A DNA stretch of 64,000 nt, from positions 1,038,161-1,102,160 of the forward strand of contig OY282369.1 in the NCBI GenBank assembly GCA_958295735.1, given 5' to 3'. The DNA is from an uncultured Candidatus Cenarchaeum sp. (GTDB lineage Archaea; Thermoproteota; Nitrososphaeria; Nitrososphaerales; Nitrosopumilaceae). Of the stretch, positions 33,128 to 42,335 are shown piece by piece. The position numbers and the translations under genes are program-made. The notes under the pieces were generated by a model. The model did no database searches, was not told where the DNA came from, and saw only the letters and a program-made list of their open reading frames with translations. Within the stretch, counting starts at the first letter, position 1, and each line of letters starts with the position of its first letter.

Positions 33128-35104
33128 TTGGTATTTTTGGAAAAATTGACCTTCGCGGGGCTGTTTTCGTACGCGGAAGAATCCACGGTGTTGCTTTCAA
33201 AGCGCGCCGTTATAGTGGGCCCCAACAACGCGGGCAAATCAAACTTGTTCCGGATCATACGCATCTTAGCAAACGCGCTTTACCGCGGGGAGCGAAATCT
33301 ACAGGCCTCAGAGATGTCACAGTCTGCAGTCAAATCCCACATAAAGGCAGAGATCTTCCTCTCGTCGGCCGAGGTTGACATACTTGTAGACTATTTTGCG
33401 TGTGGAAAAGGAGACAACAATGCAGGGTTGCAAATGATCCGCATGCCTAACCGAAAAAGCATTGCAGATTCCTCAGGCAGCATAACGATAAAGGTCGAGT
33501 GGAAGAGGATGCAGGACGGATCGGGCGGCGATCCCTACATAGAGATACAGTTCCCAAAATGTGGATTCAAATGCGGCGGCAATCTTGGACCCGATTACTT
33601 CAAGATAGGGCCTCTTGGTGAGGGGCCGTATACTGATCACTCTGACCCAGCGCAATTCAACAAGTTCATAGCGCGCATTTTTAAGGACAATGACCCGATG
33701 GAGGGTTCTGCGGCGTTTTTTAGAGGTTCAGGCGGCGTAGCTCACCGGGCAGTCGAGTTCATGACTACGTCTAGCCGCTGGAGGAATTCTAAATCGCGAT
33801 CAAAAATTCAAGATTTGATGAATTATTTGGGTGCCAATGACGGCACCACGGTTAGTCTCCCACGCATGCTTGGCACGATCCTGGAAAAGGGAATCGTTCA
33901 CGCTACGGAGAATAGAAACCTCGTGCAAGACAAAGACGCAGAAACATTCCAAAATCTCTCTCTTTTCGGAAAACGGCTCGAAGATTTTGAGAGCGGCTAC
34001 AACCGCGCGTTGATGGATCAGATCCAAGCGCATAGCTTGTCACATGCGAATGCGTTGGAAGACGACGGTAGCAACATTGCGCGGTTTCTCTTTAACTTGA
34101 AAAACTCGCCCCGGCGTTCGGAAACGAAACGCTACAAAACGATCAAGGAGCAGTTTGAGCGATTGTTCCGCTCCCAAAAATTGACCATCGAGTCGATCTT
34201 GGAGAGATATACCATCGATAAGCCGATGGCAGGCATCAGAGAAGTTTCTAGGCCCAGCATAGTGGTCGTGGACAAAAAGCTGCCGGAACACCTACCGCTG
34301 GCACACGTGGGCTCGGGAGCACGCAACGTGATCTACATGCTGGCGGCCGTCTATGGCACCAAGAATTCCATAGTGATGCTGGACGAGCCCGGGATCAACA
34401 TGCACCCCACAATGCTACAGGCCGTCATGGAGGGGATGGTCGGGCAGAACTCGGACAACCAGCTCCTTGTAGTGACCCACTCCCCGGATCTCTTGCGCAA
34501 CGAGGCGATCCGCGAAAAGGCTGAAATAATATGCGTTAGAAATACCCGCGGACAGAGCAAAATTTGCCAAGATGAGGCCACAGCGAGGCAAGGCAATAAC
34601 GATCTTCGTGAAATTGGACGCCTGATCGACCCCGGAGTGTTTTTTGCCAGGCGCGCCATCCTAGTAGAGGGCGAATCCGATCGTGTCGTGTTGGGTTTCG
34701 CGGAAGACATGGCCGCCAAAGATCCCAAATACAACCTGCCGCTTAACGACATAGCCGTCGTCGGCGTTAACGGCGACGGTAATTTCAAAAAATACAGAGA
34801 GTTGCTGCACAAATACTGCATCCCGCTGGTGATCTTGGCAGATGGGGACACGTTAGGACGTACATTCGAAGATAAAGAAGTGTCGTGGATTTCCAAAAGC
34901 GGGGTCAAGGGCAAAGGGCCCATATACCTCATAAGGGGCAAACTTGAGGTGTTTATGAAAGAGTTAGATCCGGACATATTCGCCAAAGCCAACCGTGGAG
35001 GTAAAATCTGCGTTGCAAACAAGTTCGTGAATATGATGCGGGAAAAAAATCCGGACCATGTCCCTCCTTCCATCGTCGAATTTTTGGATCGATGCGTGAA
35101 GTGA
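33128..35104 (+). CDS. old: OLD-family nuclease (AAA ATPase plus TOPRIM)
   Basis: About 658 residues. The ATPase half has Walker A VGPNNAGKSNLFRIIRILAN near the start, the ABC-like signature region LAHVGSGARNVIYMLA, and Walker B VMLDEPGINMHPTMLQ followed by VVTHSPDLLRNEA. The C-terminal half is a TOPRIM domain: ILVEGESDRVVLGFAEDM, then LVILADGDTLG with its acidic metal ligands. This is the overcoming-lysogenisation-defect architecture, known from phage P2 Old and from GajA of Gabija. No UvrD-like GajB gene is adjacent, so this is a class 1 (single-gene) OLD. TTG 33128 (LVFLEKLTFAGLFSY) is preferred over the longer frame from 33104, since the family begins with such a strand and the TATA spacing fits. 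GC content is far below that of the host genes: recent transfer is likely. Confidence 0.88.
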   Translation: MVFLEKLTFAGLFSYAEESTVLLSKRAVIVGPNNAGKSNLFRIIRILANALYRGERNLQASEMSQSAVKSHIKAEIFLSSAEVDILVDYFACGKGDNNAGLQMIRMPNRKSIADSSGSITIKVEWKRMQDGSGGDPYIEIQFPKCGFKCGGNLGPDYFKIGPLGEGPYTDHSDPAQFNKFIARIFKDNDPMEGSAAFFRGSGGVAHRAVEFMTTSSRWRNSKSRSKIQDLMNYLGANDGTTVSLPRMLGTILEKGIVHATENRNLVQDKDAETFQNLSLFGKRLEDFESGYNRALMDQIQAHSLSHANALEDDGSNIARFLFNLKNSPRRSETKRYKTIKEQFERLFRSQKLTIESILERYTIDKPMAGIREVSRPSIVVVDKKLPEHLPLAHVGSGARNVIYMLAAVYGTKNSIVMLDEPGINMHPTMLQAVMEGMVGQNSDNQLLVVTHSPDLLRNEAIREKAEIICVRNTRGQSKICQDEATARQGNNDLREIGRLIDPGVFFARRAILVEGESDRVVLGFAEDMAAKDPKYNLPLNDIAVVGVNGDGNFKKYRELLHKYCIPLVILADGDTLGRTFEDKEVSWISKSGVKGKGPIYLIRGKLEVFMKELDPDIFAKANRGGKICVANKFVNMMREKNPDHVPPSIVEFLDRCVK

Positions 35105-35423
35105 CGCGCCACGCCCTTGCTGGCTCCTGCAGGGAATTTCGTCCCGGATGCTACGTTCCAGACGCGCGCAAACGTTGATCCTGACAAGGCATGCGCGGAT
35201 GCCAAGACGGCGGCCTTTGGATCGTCCAGCACCCTGCAAGACTCAGGCGCGATCGGCTCGTGCTTCCCGCGGATCCCCCGCATCATGCCCAGCCAGCCCG
35301 GCAGAAGCGGCGCCTCTGCACCTTGGTTTCGTCCCGGGCACGCAGGCCTTTCCGGGCCCGCGCCGCGGCGCGTTGCTTGCGATCGGCATCGCTTCTGCCT
35401 GCGCGCCAGCTCCGGGCGTCCCG
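35105..35423. other. Intergenic region, nothing recognised
   Basis: About 320 GC-rich bases between the OLD gene and the left end of the outer IS630 element, without a supportable gene. Confidence 0.4.
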
Positions 35424-36266
35424 TAGTAAATCCAACTAATAAGGAATGGAAAAATCAATACTTTTTTAAGTACGACGTTTGGACCCTAGCACGGTCAACA
35501 CGATGAATGCCGACGAATCTTCGATACCAACAGGCGATAAATTCCTGGCCGGCACGTCCTCGAATCGCCTGAAAAAGATGCAAAAGGCGGAGAAGGATCC
35601 CAAAGCCGCGGTCAGGCTGATAGCGTACAACCTGCGCAAGGACGGCATGACGATACAGCAGATAGCGGACTCGCTCAAAAGATCGTACTCGACCGTCCGC
35701 AACTGGCTCGTGCGCGCCGTCCAGTCGGGCGTCGACGGCCGGCACAGCATCCCCCAGAAAGGCGCGCCGAACAAGCTCAGCCCGGGGCAGCAGGGGCAGC
35801 AGGGGCAGCTGCACGCGGACCTGGTGGCGGGCCCGCGCGCCTGCGGGTTCGAGTCGGGGGCGTGGACGGTGCCGCTGCTCATGCGGCACGTCAAGAAAAA
35901 GTTCGGCGTGGAGTACGCCCGCTCCAGCATGTACGTCGTCCTGCACAGGCTGGGCTTTTCGTGCAGGAAGCCCAGGCCGAAGCACCCGAAATCGGCCTCG
36001 ACCCGCCAGAAAAACGCGTTCAAAAAAAAAGTTGAGGCCGTGGCCGCCGCGAACCCGGACCACAAGAAGTTCGCGATAGACGGGGCGTGGTTCATCGCCG
36101 GCTGGAACATCCAATACGCGTGGTACCTCAAGGGCCTGCCCATCTCGTGCCCGATCAGCCTGTCGCGCGAAAGGGTCTACATGCTGGGCGCCCTGCACAG
36201 CGGCGGTTTCGACTCCGAGTTCTACGGAAAGATGGACACCGCCGCGATCATAGACATGCTGAGCTA

Positions 36267-37595
36267 TAGTAAATGGTGTTGATAGTTGGCACTAATTGGC
36301 GCTTGACGGAAGAACACACGCACAGCAGACTGACCAGTGGTTGTTTTCCGGCGCAAAAGCCGCATGCGCGCGCCATCGCGCAAACGCGGGGCTGCGAGGA
36401 CGTCTTTGCGCGATTCGCGCGCATGCGGGCCCTGCGGCGCCGCGGAAAAGCCGCGGCGAACGGGGAGACAGGCCGGCGGTGCGGCGGGGGGAGGGGCGGC
36501 TACGACGGCAAAAGGTAGTCATGCAGCTTTACGATCCGGATCAGCTTGTTCTTCAGGCCGTCCATCAGGGCATCGCAGGCGTCGTCGATGCTGTCATACA
36601 TGTTGTTGGCGAGATAGCGCCGGATGGCCACCCACTGGGTCTCCGTCGGGTTGAGCTCGGGCGTGTATTTCGGAAAGTACACCGCGACCACCTCGTCGCC
36701 CGTGATGCGGCTGACCTCCTCCAGTACCTTCTCGCCGTGGTAGGACGCGTTGTCCATGAACACGATCGGCCTGTCGAACTTTTTGTGGAGGGCCGCCAGG
36801 AAATCCGCCATGTTCTCGGAGTTGGCTGTCTCGTAAGTCTTGAAGAAGCTTTTGCCCCCTGGCCCGATCGCGCCGATTATGGAGATCCTCGATCTGTTGG
36901 GGCTTACCGGCGCGATGGGCCTTCCGTGCCTTAGTAGCCAGTCCTTGTGGACCCGCCCTTGCTTACCCAGATGCATCTCATCTACGGCGAATGAGTCGCG
37001 CCCGGCCTTTTTGTACCGCGCGGCCAGCCGGGCGGCTTTTTTTTTTAAACTCCTCGCGCTCTTTCGGGCCGGCCCTCTTGGGGTTGGCCGGGCGCGGGGC
37101 CTTGTACGAGAATCCCAGCCTGCGGATCAGTTCCCAGACCGAATGCAAGTCGTAGTCCACGCCGAACTCCTTTTTGATGTGCCTTGCGACCAGCGGAACC
37201 GTCCACGTGCCGGCGCCCAGCCCGAACTTCCCGGAGCCCGCCATCATGTTCCTGACCAGCTGCTTTCTTTGTTCCTTGTTGAGCTTGCACGCGGCCCCCT
37301 TTCTTTTGATGGCGCGCCTGCGGCGGATCCCGCCGCGGGAAATGTTGGAAAGCCAGTAGCCTACCGTGGAGCGGGGCACTTTCAGGATGTCCGCAATCTC
37401 GACGTTGGTTTTTCCTTCCTTCTTGTGTATGCACGCGACCAGTTTTGTCCTCGCTTTCGGATCTTTTTCTTTCTTGAGCGCCTTGCGCAGGTAGTCAGTT
37501 TTGGTGTGCGGAAGGAATTTTTCTCTGCCCACGCGTAACCCCCGTTGTGTCCCTTTATAGACATTTCTACGGCCAGCTATCAACACCATTTACTA
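36267..37595 (-). mobile_element. Inner IS630-family element inserted in the outer one
   Basis: Terminal inverted repeats TAGTAAATGGTGTTGATAG at both ends, flanked by a TA dinucleotide on each side (36265-36266 and 37596-37597), the target duplication expected for this family. The element is 1329 bases and carries one transposase on the minus strand. Its first eight terminal bases are the same as those of the host element. Confidence 0.92.
36500..37532 (-). CDS. Inner IS630 transposase in two frames joined at an A10 run
   Basis: Frame one (from about GTG 37532) encodes the N-terminal helix-turn-helix domain (GKTNVEIADILKVPRSTVGY) up to EREEFKKK; frame two continues as AARLAARYKKAGRDSFAVDE (first Asp), then IVFMDNASYHGEKVL (second Asp) and YFPKYTPELNPTETQW (Glu), ending LHDYLLPS. 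The frames meet at a run of ten A residues (37037-37046, minus strand). Frame two is offset by +1. Several IS630-family transposases are made by frameshifting or polymerase slippage on such A-runs, so the gene may still be active; a decayed copy or a sequencing error in the run is the alternative. Confidence 0.8.
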
Positions 37596-38062
37596 TACCT
37601 GCACAAGCGCTACGGCAAGTCGATCGTGGTCCTCGACAACGCCAGCTACCACAAATCCGCGGGGGTCAAGAAGTTCGTCGACTCGCTCGGCGGGGACATG
37701 ATCCTCATGTACCTGCCCCCCTACACGCCGGAACTCAACCCCGTGGAGGGGCAGTGGAAGATGTTCCGGAAAGCGACCGCGAACATGCTGCATGACAGCG
37801 CGGGCGCGATGGAAAAGTCGATGCTGGCCATGCTGCGCAAGGGCGAGGTCAAGATCGCCAAAATGAGTTCTTATTTGTCTTAGGCGGCGCGTTGCCGCCT
37901 CCGGCTTTTTTTTTTTGGCGATCTGCGGGCGCGCCGGTCGGGGATTTCCCGCCTGCTGGCGTTGCGGGCCCGCTGGCATTCGCGGTGCTGGCAGCGCTGA
38001 GAACTAAACGTCATGCTTAAAGGGCCGCAGATCTGTTAGTCCGTAAGTAGTTAGATTTACTA

Positions 38063-38405
38063 CGCACGGTTCACCCTGCGCGCGCGCCGCCGGCCTCGCC
38101 GCCGCCCCGTCCCGGTATCCGCGCTTCGCCCCAATCCTCTTGCCTGCCGAGAGCCGCGATCTGCAACCGTTCCTGCCCGTTTTGGCGGGCATCTGCCCGC
38201 CCCCGAAGCCGCGCGCGGGGGCCCTTTCCCGGCCCCGCGGAATACGCGCCGGCCGGCGGCCGCGTACATCACGCCCTCCCGCGCGGTCCGCGCACGAATG
38301 CTTCCCGGCGCGCTTTTCCGGGCTGGCGCGAGGCCCTGCCCTAGTGGAGAATCCGGGCTGGCACCCTACGCAACCGCGGCAGCGCCCCGCGGTTGCGCCG
38401 CCCCC
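38063..38405. other. Intergenic region, nothing recognised
   Basis: About 340 GC-rich bases between the IS630 right end and the AbrB-PhoU gene; no supportable feature. Confidence 0.4.
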
Positions 38406-39401
38406 CTACCGCGAGTACACCGGCTGGACGAGATCCGCGATGTCGGCCCAGGCGCGCCCCGTCCGCTCCAGCAGGTACACGGTGTCCAGGTAGCCGATCG
38501 GCACGTCCGGCCCGCCCCCGAGCGAGGCCTTCGCGGACCGCAGGGCCTCCTCGAAGGCGCGGTGCTGCGCTATGGCCTCGATGGCCAGCTTGCGGTCGCG
38601 CGACACGAACGCCTCCACGGCCTTGGCCCCCACGCTCCCCAGGCGCGAGGCGGCCGCGTGCACCTTCTTGCGGTGCGCCCGCGGCGCGCCGGCCGAGCCG
38701 GCCAGCTCCACCACGGCGTCCCCGGCCCCCTCCAGCAGGTTGGCCGCCACGCGGTAGTCCAGCACGTCTATCCCCTCCAGGCCGAAGGCGCCGGCCAGCC
38801 GCCGGTCGATCGTGGCGCTCCTCGTGAGCCGCACCAGCAGGAAATACTGCCGGTTGACCTCCTCGTCGCGGCCGGCGACGGCCAGCAGGTCGGGGCGGCG
38901 GCGGCGGGCCGGGGCGGCGGCGCCGGGGCCGAGCAGCCAGGCCGACGCGTCGGAGTACATGCCGAGGACGATGTGGCCCATCCGCCTGAGCGTCTTCTGC
39001 GGGCTTATCGCCGAGGCGTCCAGCAGGAACTGGGCGCTTATCTCCGCCGAGTCCTCCTCGACTATCTCCATGCCGACCAGCCGCCTCATCAGGCTGCGCA
39101 CCTTCTCCCGCTCGGCGGACGGTATCGCGGGGGAGCCCCGTATCCGGATGGAGTCGTACCCGAGCAGGTAGGCCCCCGTCAGGTCCGCCGCGATGTTCTC
39201 TTCTGGGGGCAGGGGGTACGGGATGACCACCTCGCGGTGCGGCCTGCCCCGGGGGCGGGCCGCCACCGTAACCCACCCGCCCTCCGCCTCCAGCTCCACC
39301 TCGTCGTTCTTTTCCAGGCCGTTCGAGTCCACCCACGCCTTGGGCAGGGACACCAAAGTGCTGCTACCGATGCGCTGGAGGCGCCGAACGAACCTGTCCA
39401 A
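38406..39401 (-). CDS. AbrB-like plus PhoU-domain regulator
   Basis: A 331-residue protein whose first 50 residues are a swapped-hairpin AbrB/SpoVT domain (RRLQRIGSSTLVSLPKAWVD, then LEKNDEVELEAEGGWVTV), followed by two helical PhoU-like domains. This fusion is common in archaea and is annotated as a phosphate-uptake regulator. In bacteria PhoU signals phosphate status to the Pst transporter; here no phosphate transporter is adjacent, so targets are unknown. The start is TTG 39401 (MDRFVRRLQ), the usual first residue of the family. It diverges from the coenzyme A operon. Confidence 0.82.
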   Translation of the reverse strand: MDRFVRRLQRIGSSTLVSLPKAWVDSNGLEKNDEVELEAEGGWVTVAARPRGRPHREVVIPYPLPPEENIAADLTGAYLLGYDSIRIRGSPAIPSAEREKVRSLMRRLVGMEIVEEDSAEISAQFLLDASAISPQKTLRRMGHIVLGMYSDASAWLLGPGAAAPARRRRPDLLAVAGRDEEVNRQYFLLVRLTRSATIDRRLAGAFGLEGIDVLDYRVAANLLEGAGDAVVELAGSAGAPRAHRKKVHAAASRLGSVGAKAVEAFVSRDRKLAIEAIAQHRAFEEALRSAKASLGGGPDVPIGYLDTVYLLERTGRAWADIADLVQPVYSR

Positions 39402-39433
39402 TTTATTCCGATTTATACTGTTTAAGCCATATT

Positions 39434-39442
39434 CTTATATTT
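39434..39442 (+). promoter_or_regulatory. TATA box of the coenzyme A operon
   Basis: CTTATATTT centred about 28 bases before ATG 39466. The same AT block may also serve the divergent AbrB-PhoU gene. Confidence 0.55.
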
Positions 39443-39465
39443 TTGCCGCAGTTTAAACGCGGATC

Positions 39466-40446
39466 ATGGACGGAGCGGGGGCGGCCTTCTGCCCTGCCCA
39501 TATAACCGGCTTTTTCAAGCCGGAGGTGGGGGGCGGCCGGCCGGCCGAGGAGCGCGGATCCACGGGCGCCGGCTTTTCCGTGGGGCTCGGCGTGGCCACC
39601 ACGGCGAGGGCCTCGCGGGCCGCGGGGAAGGGCCGCGCTTCCGTGACCGCGTCGGGGTACGCGCCGGGCGATGCGGCCGTCTCGGAATGGGTGGCGAGCG
39701 AGTTCCTGGGGAGGCCGGAAGGGGAAGGGATGCTGCTGGAGGTGCACCACGCCATAACGGCCCCGGTCGGCTACGGGCTGGGCTGCAGCGGCGCGGCGGC
39801 CCTCTCGGCGGCCATGGCGCTCAACGAGGCGCTCGGAGCGGGGCTGTCCGGGGAAGAGGCGGGGCGCGTGGCCCACGCGGCGGAGCTCGAGTGCGGGACG
39901 GGGCTCGGCGACGTGCTGGCCGCCTACCACGGCGGGCTGGAGGTGAGGACCGTGCCGGGGGCGCCCGGGACGGGGCGGGTCGAGCGCATGGGGAACGGCG
40001 CCTCGGAGGCCCTGCTGGCCTGCTTCGCGCCCGTCTCCACCAAGGGCTTCATGGCGCGGAGGCTCGGGGAGGTGAACGGGCTGGGCGGCAGGATGCTCGG
40101 CGAGCTGGCCGCCGGCGGGGGGGCGCGGCGGTTCCAGGAGATGTCCATGGAGTTCGCCCGGCATCTGGGGGTGGTGACCCCGAGGATGGGGGCGCTGGCC
40201 GCCGATCTCCGCGCGGCGGGGCTCGGGTGCGGGGTGGCGCTGTTCGGGGAGACGGTATTCTCGCTGGCCGGCCGTACGGGCGAGGCGGACGCGGCGGAGC
40301 GCATCATGCGGGGGCACCGCGGGGCCGCCGTGCTGAGGGCGGGGATAGAGCGGCGCGGGGCGCGGCTCGTCGGGGCGGCGGGGCTTGCGCGCGCCCCGGA
40401 AGCCGCCGCGGGGCGGCGCGGGGGGCGGCCCGCCTGGTGCCGGTGA
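39466..40446 (+). CDS. Pantoate kinase (archaeal, GHMP family)
   Basis: A 326-residue GHMP-type kinase: the start FCPAHITGFFKPEV, the glycine-rich ATP loop APVGYGLGCSGAAALSAAMA (about residues 101-120) and ELECGTGLGDVLAAYHGGLE follow the archaeal pantoate kinase pattern. The enzyme phosphorylates pantoate to 4-phosphopantoate, the archaeal route to coenzyme A. The next gene, overlapping by one base, encodes the phosphopantothenate synthetase that uses this product, which confirms the call. The C-terminus is Arg/Gly rich and probably disordered. Confidence 0.9.
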   Translation: MDGAGAAFCPAHITGFFKPEVGGGRPAEERGSTGAGFSVGLGVATTARASRAAGKGRASVTASGYAPGDAAVSEWVASEFLGRPEGEGMLLEVHHAITAPVGYGLGCSGAAALSAAMALNEALGAGLSGEEAGRVAHAAELECGTGLGDVLAAYHGGLEVRTVPGAPGTGRVERMGNGASEALLACFAPVSTKGFMARRLGEVNGLGGRMLGELAAGGGARRFQEMSMEFARHLGVVTPRMGALAADLRAAGLGCGVALFGETVFSLAGRTGEADAAERIMRGHRGAAVLRAGIERRGARLVGAAGLARAPEAAAGRRGGRPAWCR

Positions 40447-41246
40447 TGCCAGCCACAATCCCGGAGACGCACCCGCGCCGCGAGTCGCTGCTGGTGCGCG
40501 AGAGGCTGGCGCGCGGGTTCGGGGAGGGCCTGGTGGCCGCCGAGGGCCTCATGGCGCACGGCAGGGGCGAGGCGTTCGACTACATCATCGGGGAGAGGAC
40601 GCGCGGGTTCGCCCGCGCCGCGATCCGGGCGGCCGCCGCCACATTGCTGCTGGCGGAGCGCCCCGCCATATCGGTGAACGGGAACGTCGCCGCGCTGTGC
40701 CCCGGGGAGGCGGCGGGGCTGGCGCGCGCCACGGGAGCCGTAGTGGAGGTCAACATGTTCTACGCCGACGCGGGGGATCCCGCCGGCGGCACCTGGGCCA
40801 GGAGGAGGAGGGCGGCCGCGGCGCTCGCCCGCGCCGGAGCGCGGGAGGTGCTCGGGGCCTCCCCGGAAAACGCGGGGAGGCTCCCCGGCACGGACTCGGA
40901 GCGCGGGACGGCCGACGTCCGGGGCGCGCTGGCCGCCGATGTCGTCCTGGTGGCGCTGGAGGACGGGGACAGGGCGGCCGCGCTGGCGGCGGCGGGCAAG
41001 ACCGTCATAGCCATAGACCTCAACCCGCTGTCCAGGACCGCCGCCGCCGCCCACGTCACAATAGTGGACAACGTGGTGCGCTGCATGGGGGAGCTGGCGG
41101 CGGAGTGCGGCCGGCTGTCCGGGAACGGCAGGGAAGAGCTGGAGGGCGCGAGGGACTCGTTCGACAACGCGGCGAACCTGGCGTCGGCCGTGCGGGCGAT
41201 GGCGGCGGGGCTGGAGGCCAGGGCGGCAGGGGCGGGGACCGCGTAG
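40446..41246 (+). CDS. 4-phosphopantoate--beta-alanine ligase (phosphopantothenate synthetase)
   Basis: A 266-residue archaeal DUF137-type enzyme that joins 4-phosphopantoate and beta-alanine with ATP. Family marks include HPRRESLLVRERLARGFGEG at the start, AISVNGNVAALCPGEAAGLA, VEVNMFYADAGDPAG and AIDLNPLSRTAAAAHVTIVD-type sequence near the end, then the NAANLASAVRAMA tail. ATG 40446 overlaps the pantoate kinase stop by one base (TGATG), so the two are coupled; panB follows after one base. Confidence 0.92.
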   Translation: MPATIPETHPRRESLLVRERLARGFGEGLVAAEGLMAHGRGEAFDYIIGERTRGFARAAIRAAAATLLLAERPAISVNGNVAALCPGEAAGLARATGAVVEVNMFYADAGDPAGGTWARRRRAAAALARAGAREVLGASPENAGRLPGTDSERGTADVRGALAADVVLVALEDGDRAAALAAAGKTVIAIDLNPLSRTAAAAHVTIVDNVVRCMGELAAECGRLSGNGREELEGARDSFDNAANLASAVRAMAAGLEARAAGAGTA

Positions 41247-41247
41247 G

Positions 41248-42099
41248 ATGGCGCGCGTGTCGGCCCCCGACGTGGCCGCCATGAAGGGCGTAAGGAAGAT
41301 AGTCGCCGTGACGGCCTACGACTATACCATGGCGACCCTGTGCGGCAGGGCCGGCGCCGACATAATGCTGGTGGGGGACAGCGCGGGGATGGTGGTGCTG
41401 GGGCACGAGGGGACGGCCGGCGTCACCATGGAGCACATGTGCGCGTTCACGGGGGCCGTGGGCCGCGCCGGCGGCGGGGCGCTCGTGGTGGCCGACCTCC
41501 CGTTCATGTCGTACCAAGCCAGCGATTCCGATGCCGTCCGCAACGCGGGGAGGCTCGTGGCGGCCGGGGCCGGCGCCGTAAAGCTGGAGGGCGGGAGCGG
41601 CATGGCGGGCAGGGCCGCCGCCATATCGCGCGCCGGCATACCCGTGATGGGCCACGTCGGGCTCACGCCGCAGACCAGCGGGCTGGCGGGGAAGGGGCGG
41701 CACGTGCAGGGAAGGACGGCGGCCTCGGCGGCCGCCCTCGCGGCCGATGCCGCGGCCGTCGAGGAGGCCGGCGCGTTCTGCGTGGTGCTGGAGATGGTCG
41801 CCGCCGAGGCGGCCGCGGCCATAACGGGGTCGGCCGGGGTGCCCACAATAGGGATAGGCTCGGGCGCCGGCTGCGACGGGCAGGTGCTGGTCATCCACGA
41901 CCTGCTCGGCATGTACGACAAGGTGAAGCCCAGGTTCGCCAAGAGGTACCTGGATCTGGCGGGCGCCATAACCGGGGCCGTGGAGGAGTACGGCAGCGAC
42001 GTGAGGGAGGGGCGCTTCCCGGCAGAAGAGAACACGTTCCGCATGGACGGGGGCGAGGCCGAAGCGATGCGGCGGGGAGCCGGGGCCGGAGGGGGGTAG
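41248..42099 (+). CDS. panB: 3-methyl-2-oxobutanoate hydroxymethyltransferase
   Basis: The 283-residue product is a standard PanB: VAVTAYDYTMATLCGRAGAD, LVGDSAGMVVLGHEGT (metal-binding Asp), VVADLPFMSYQ, VKLEGGSG, VMGHVGLTPQT and TIGIGSGAGCDGQVLVIHD are all present in order. It transfers a hydroxymethyl group from methylene-tetrahydrofolate or tetrahydromethanopterin to ketoisovalerate, the first step to pantoate. It is third in the coenzyme A operon. The C-terminus is Gly-rich. No ketopantoate reductase gene lies in the cluster, so that step must be encoded elsewhere. Confidence 0.95.
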   Translation: MARVSAPDVAAMKGVRKIVAVTAYDYTMATLCGRAGADIMLVGDSAGMVVLGHEGTAGVTMEHMCAFTGAVGRAGGGALVVADLPFMSYQASDSDAVRNAGRLVAAGAGAVKLEGGSGMAGRAAAISRAGIPVMGHVGLTPQTSGLAGKGRHVQGRTAASAAALAADAAAVEEAGAFCVVLEMVAAEAAAAITGSAGVPTIGIGSGAGCDGQVLVIHDLLGMYDKVKPRFAKRYLDLAGAITGAVEEYGSDVREGRFPAEENTFRMDGGEAEAMRRGAGAGGG

Positions 42100-42101
42100 G
42101 A

Positions 42102-42335
42102 GTGGCCAAGGCGGCGGGGAGCGGGGCCAAGGCGGCGGGGAGCGGGGCGGGGGCCAAGGCGGCGGGGAGCGGGGCCAAGGCGGCGGGGAGCGGGGCCAAG
42201 GCGGCGGCTGCCGGGAGCAGGGCGGGGTCACGCAGGGGGCCACGGAGCAGCGGGAGATCAGGCAGGGCCAAGGCGGCGGCTGCCGGGAGCAGGGCGGGGG
42301 CCAAGGCGGCGGGGAGCAGGGCCAAGGCGGCTCCG
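42102..42335 (+). repeat. Coding repeat at the start of coaBC
   Basis: Tandem GCCAAGGCGGCGGGGAGCGG units with variants, all in frame, encode a basic, flexible N-terminal extension not found in ordinary CoaBC. Confidence 0.9.

Larger units (their letters stand above)
35503..37883 (+). pseudogene. Outer IS630 transposase, interrupted
   Basis: The 5-prime part (35503-36264) encodes an N-terminal helix-turn-helix (YNLRKDGMTIQQIADSLKRS) and the first catalytic strand (FAIDGAWFIAG). It breaks at IIDMLSY and the frame resumes at 37598 as LHKRYGKSIVVLDNASYHKS (second Asp), continuing to PPYTPELNPVEGQWKMFRKA (Glu) and stopping at 37881-37883. Joining the two at the duplicated TA gives a continuous IS630 DDE transposase of about 350 residues. 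As it stands the gene is split, and the 5-prime part reads only a few residues into the inner element. Confidence 0.85.
35424..38062 (+). mobile_element. Outer IS630-family element, split by a second IS630 element
   Basis: The left end TAGTAAATCCAACTAA (35424) and the right end, which on the other strand reads TAGTAAATCTAACTAC (to 38062), form imperfect inverted repeats. Removing the inner element (36267-37595) and one TA restores a single IS630-type transposase frame. The flanks are consistent with insertion at TA as in the Tc1/mariner superfamily. A T-rich hairpin stretch (37885-37917) follows the transposase stop and may act as terminator. Confidence 0.8.

Noticed and set aside
33128-35104. 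Gabija system
   Set aside because: The GajA-like architecture is present but no UvrD/PcrA-like helicase gene (GajB) lies on either side; the neighbours are an unrecognised gene and IS630.
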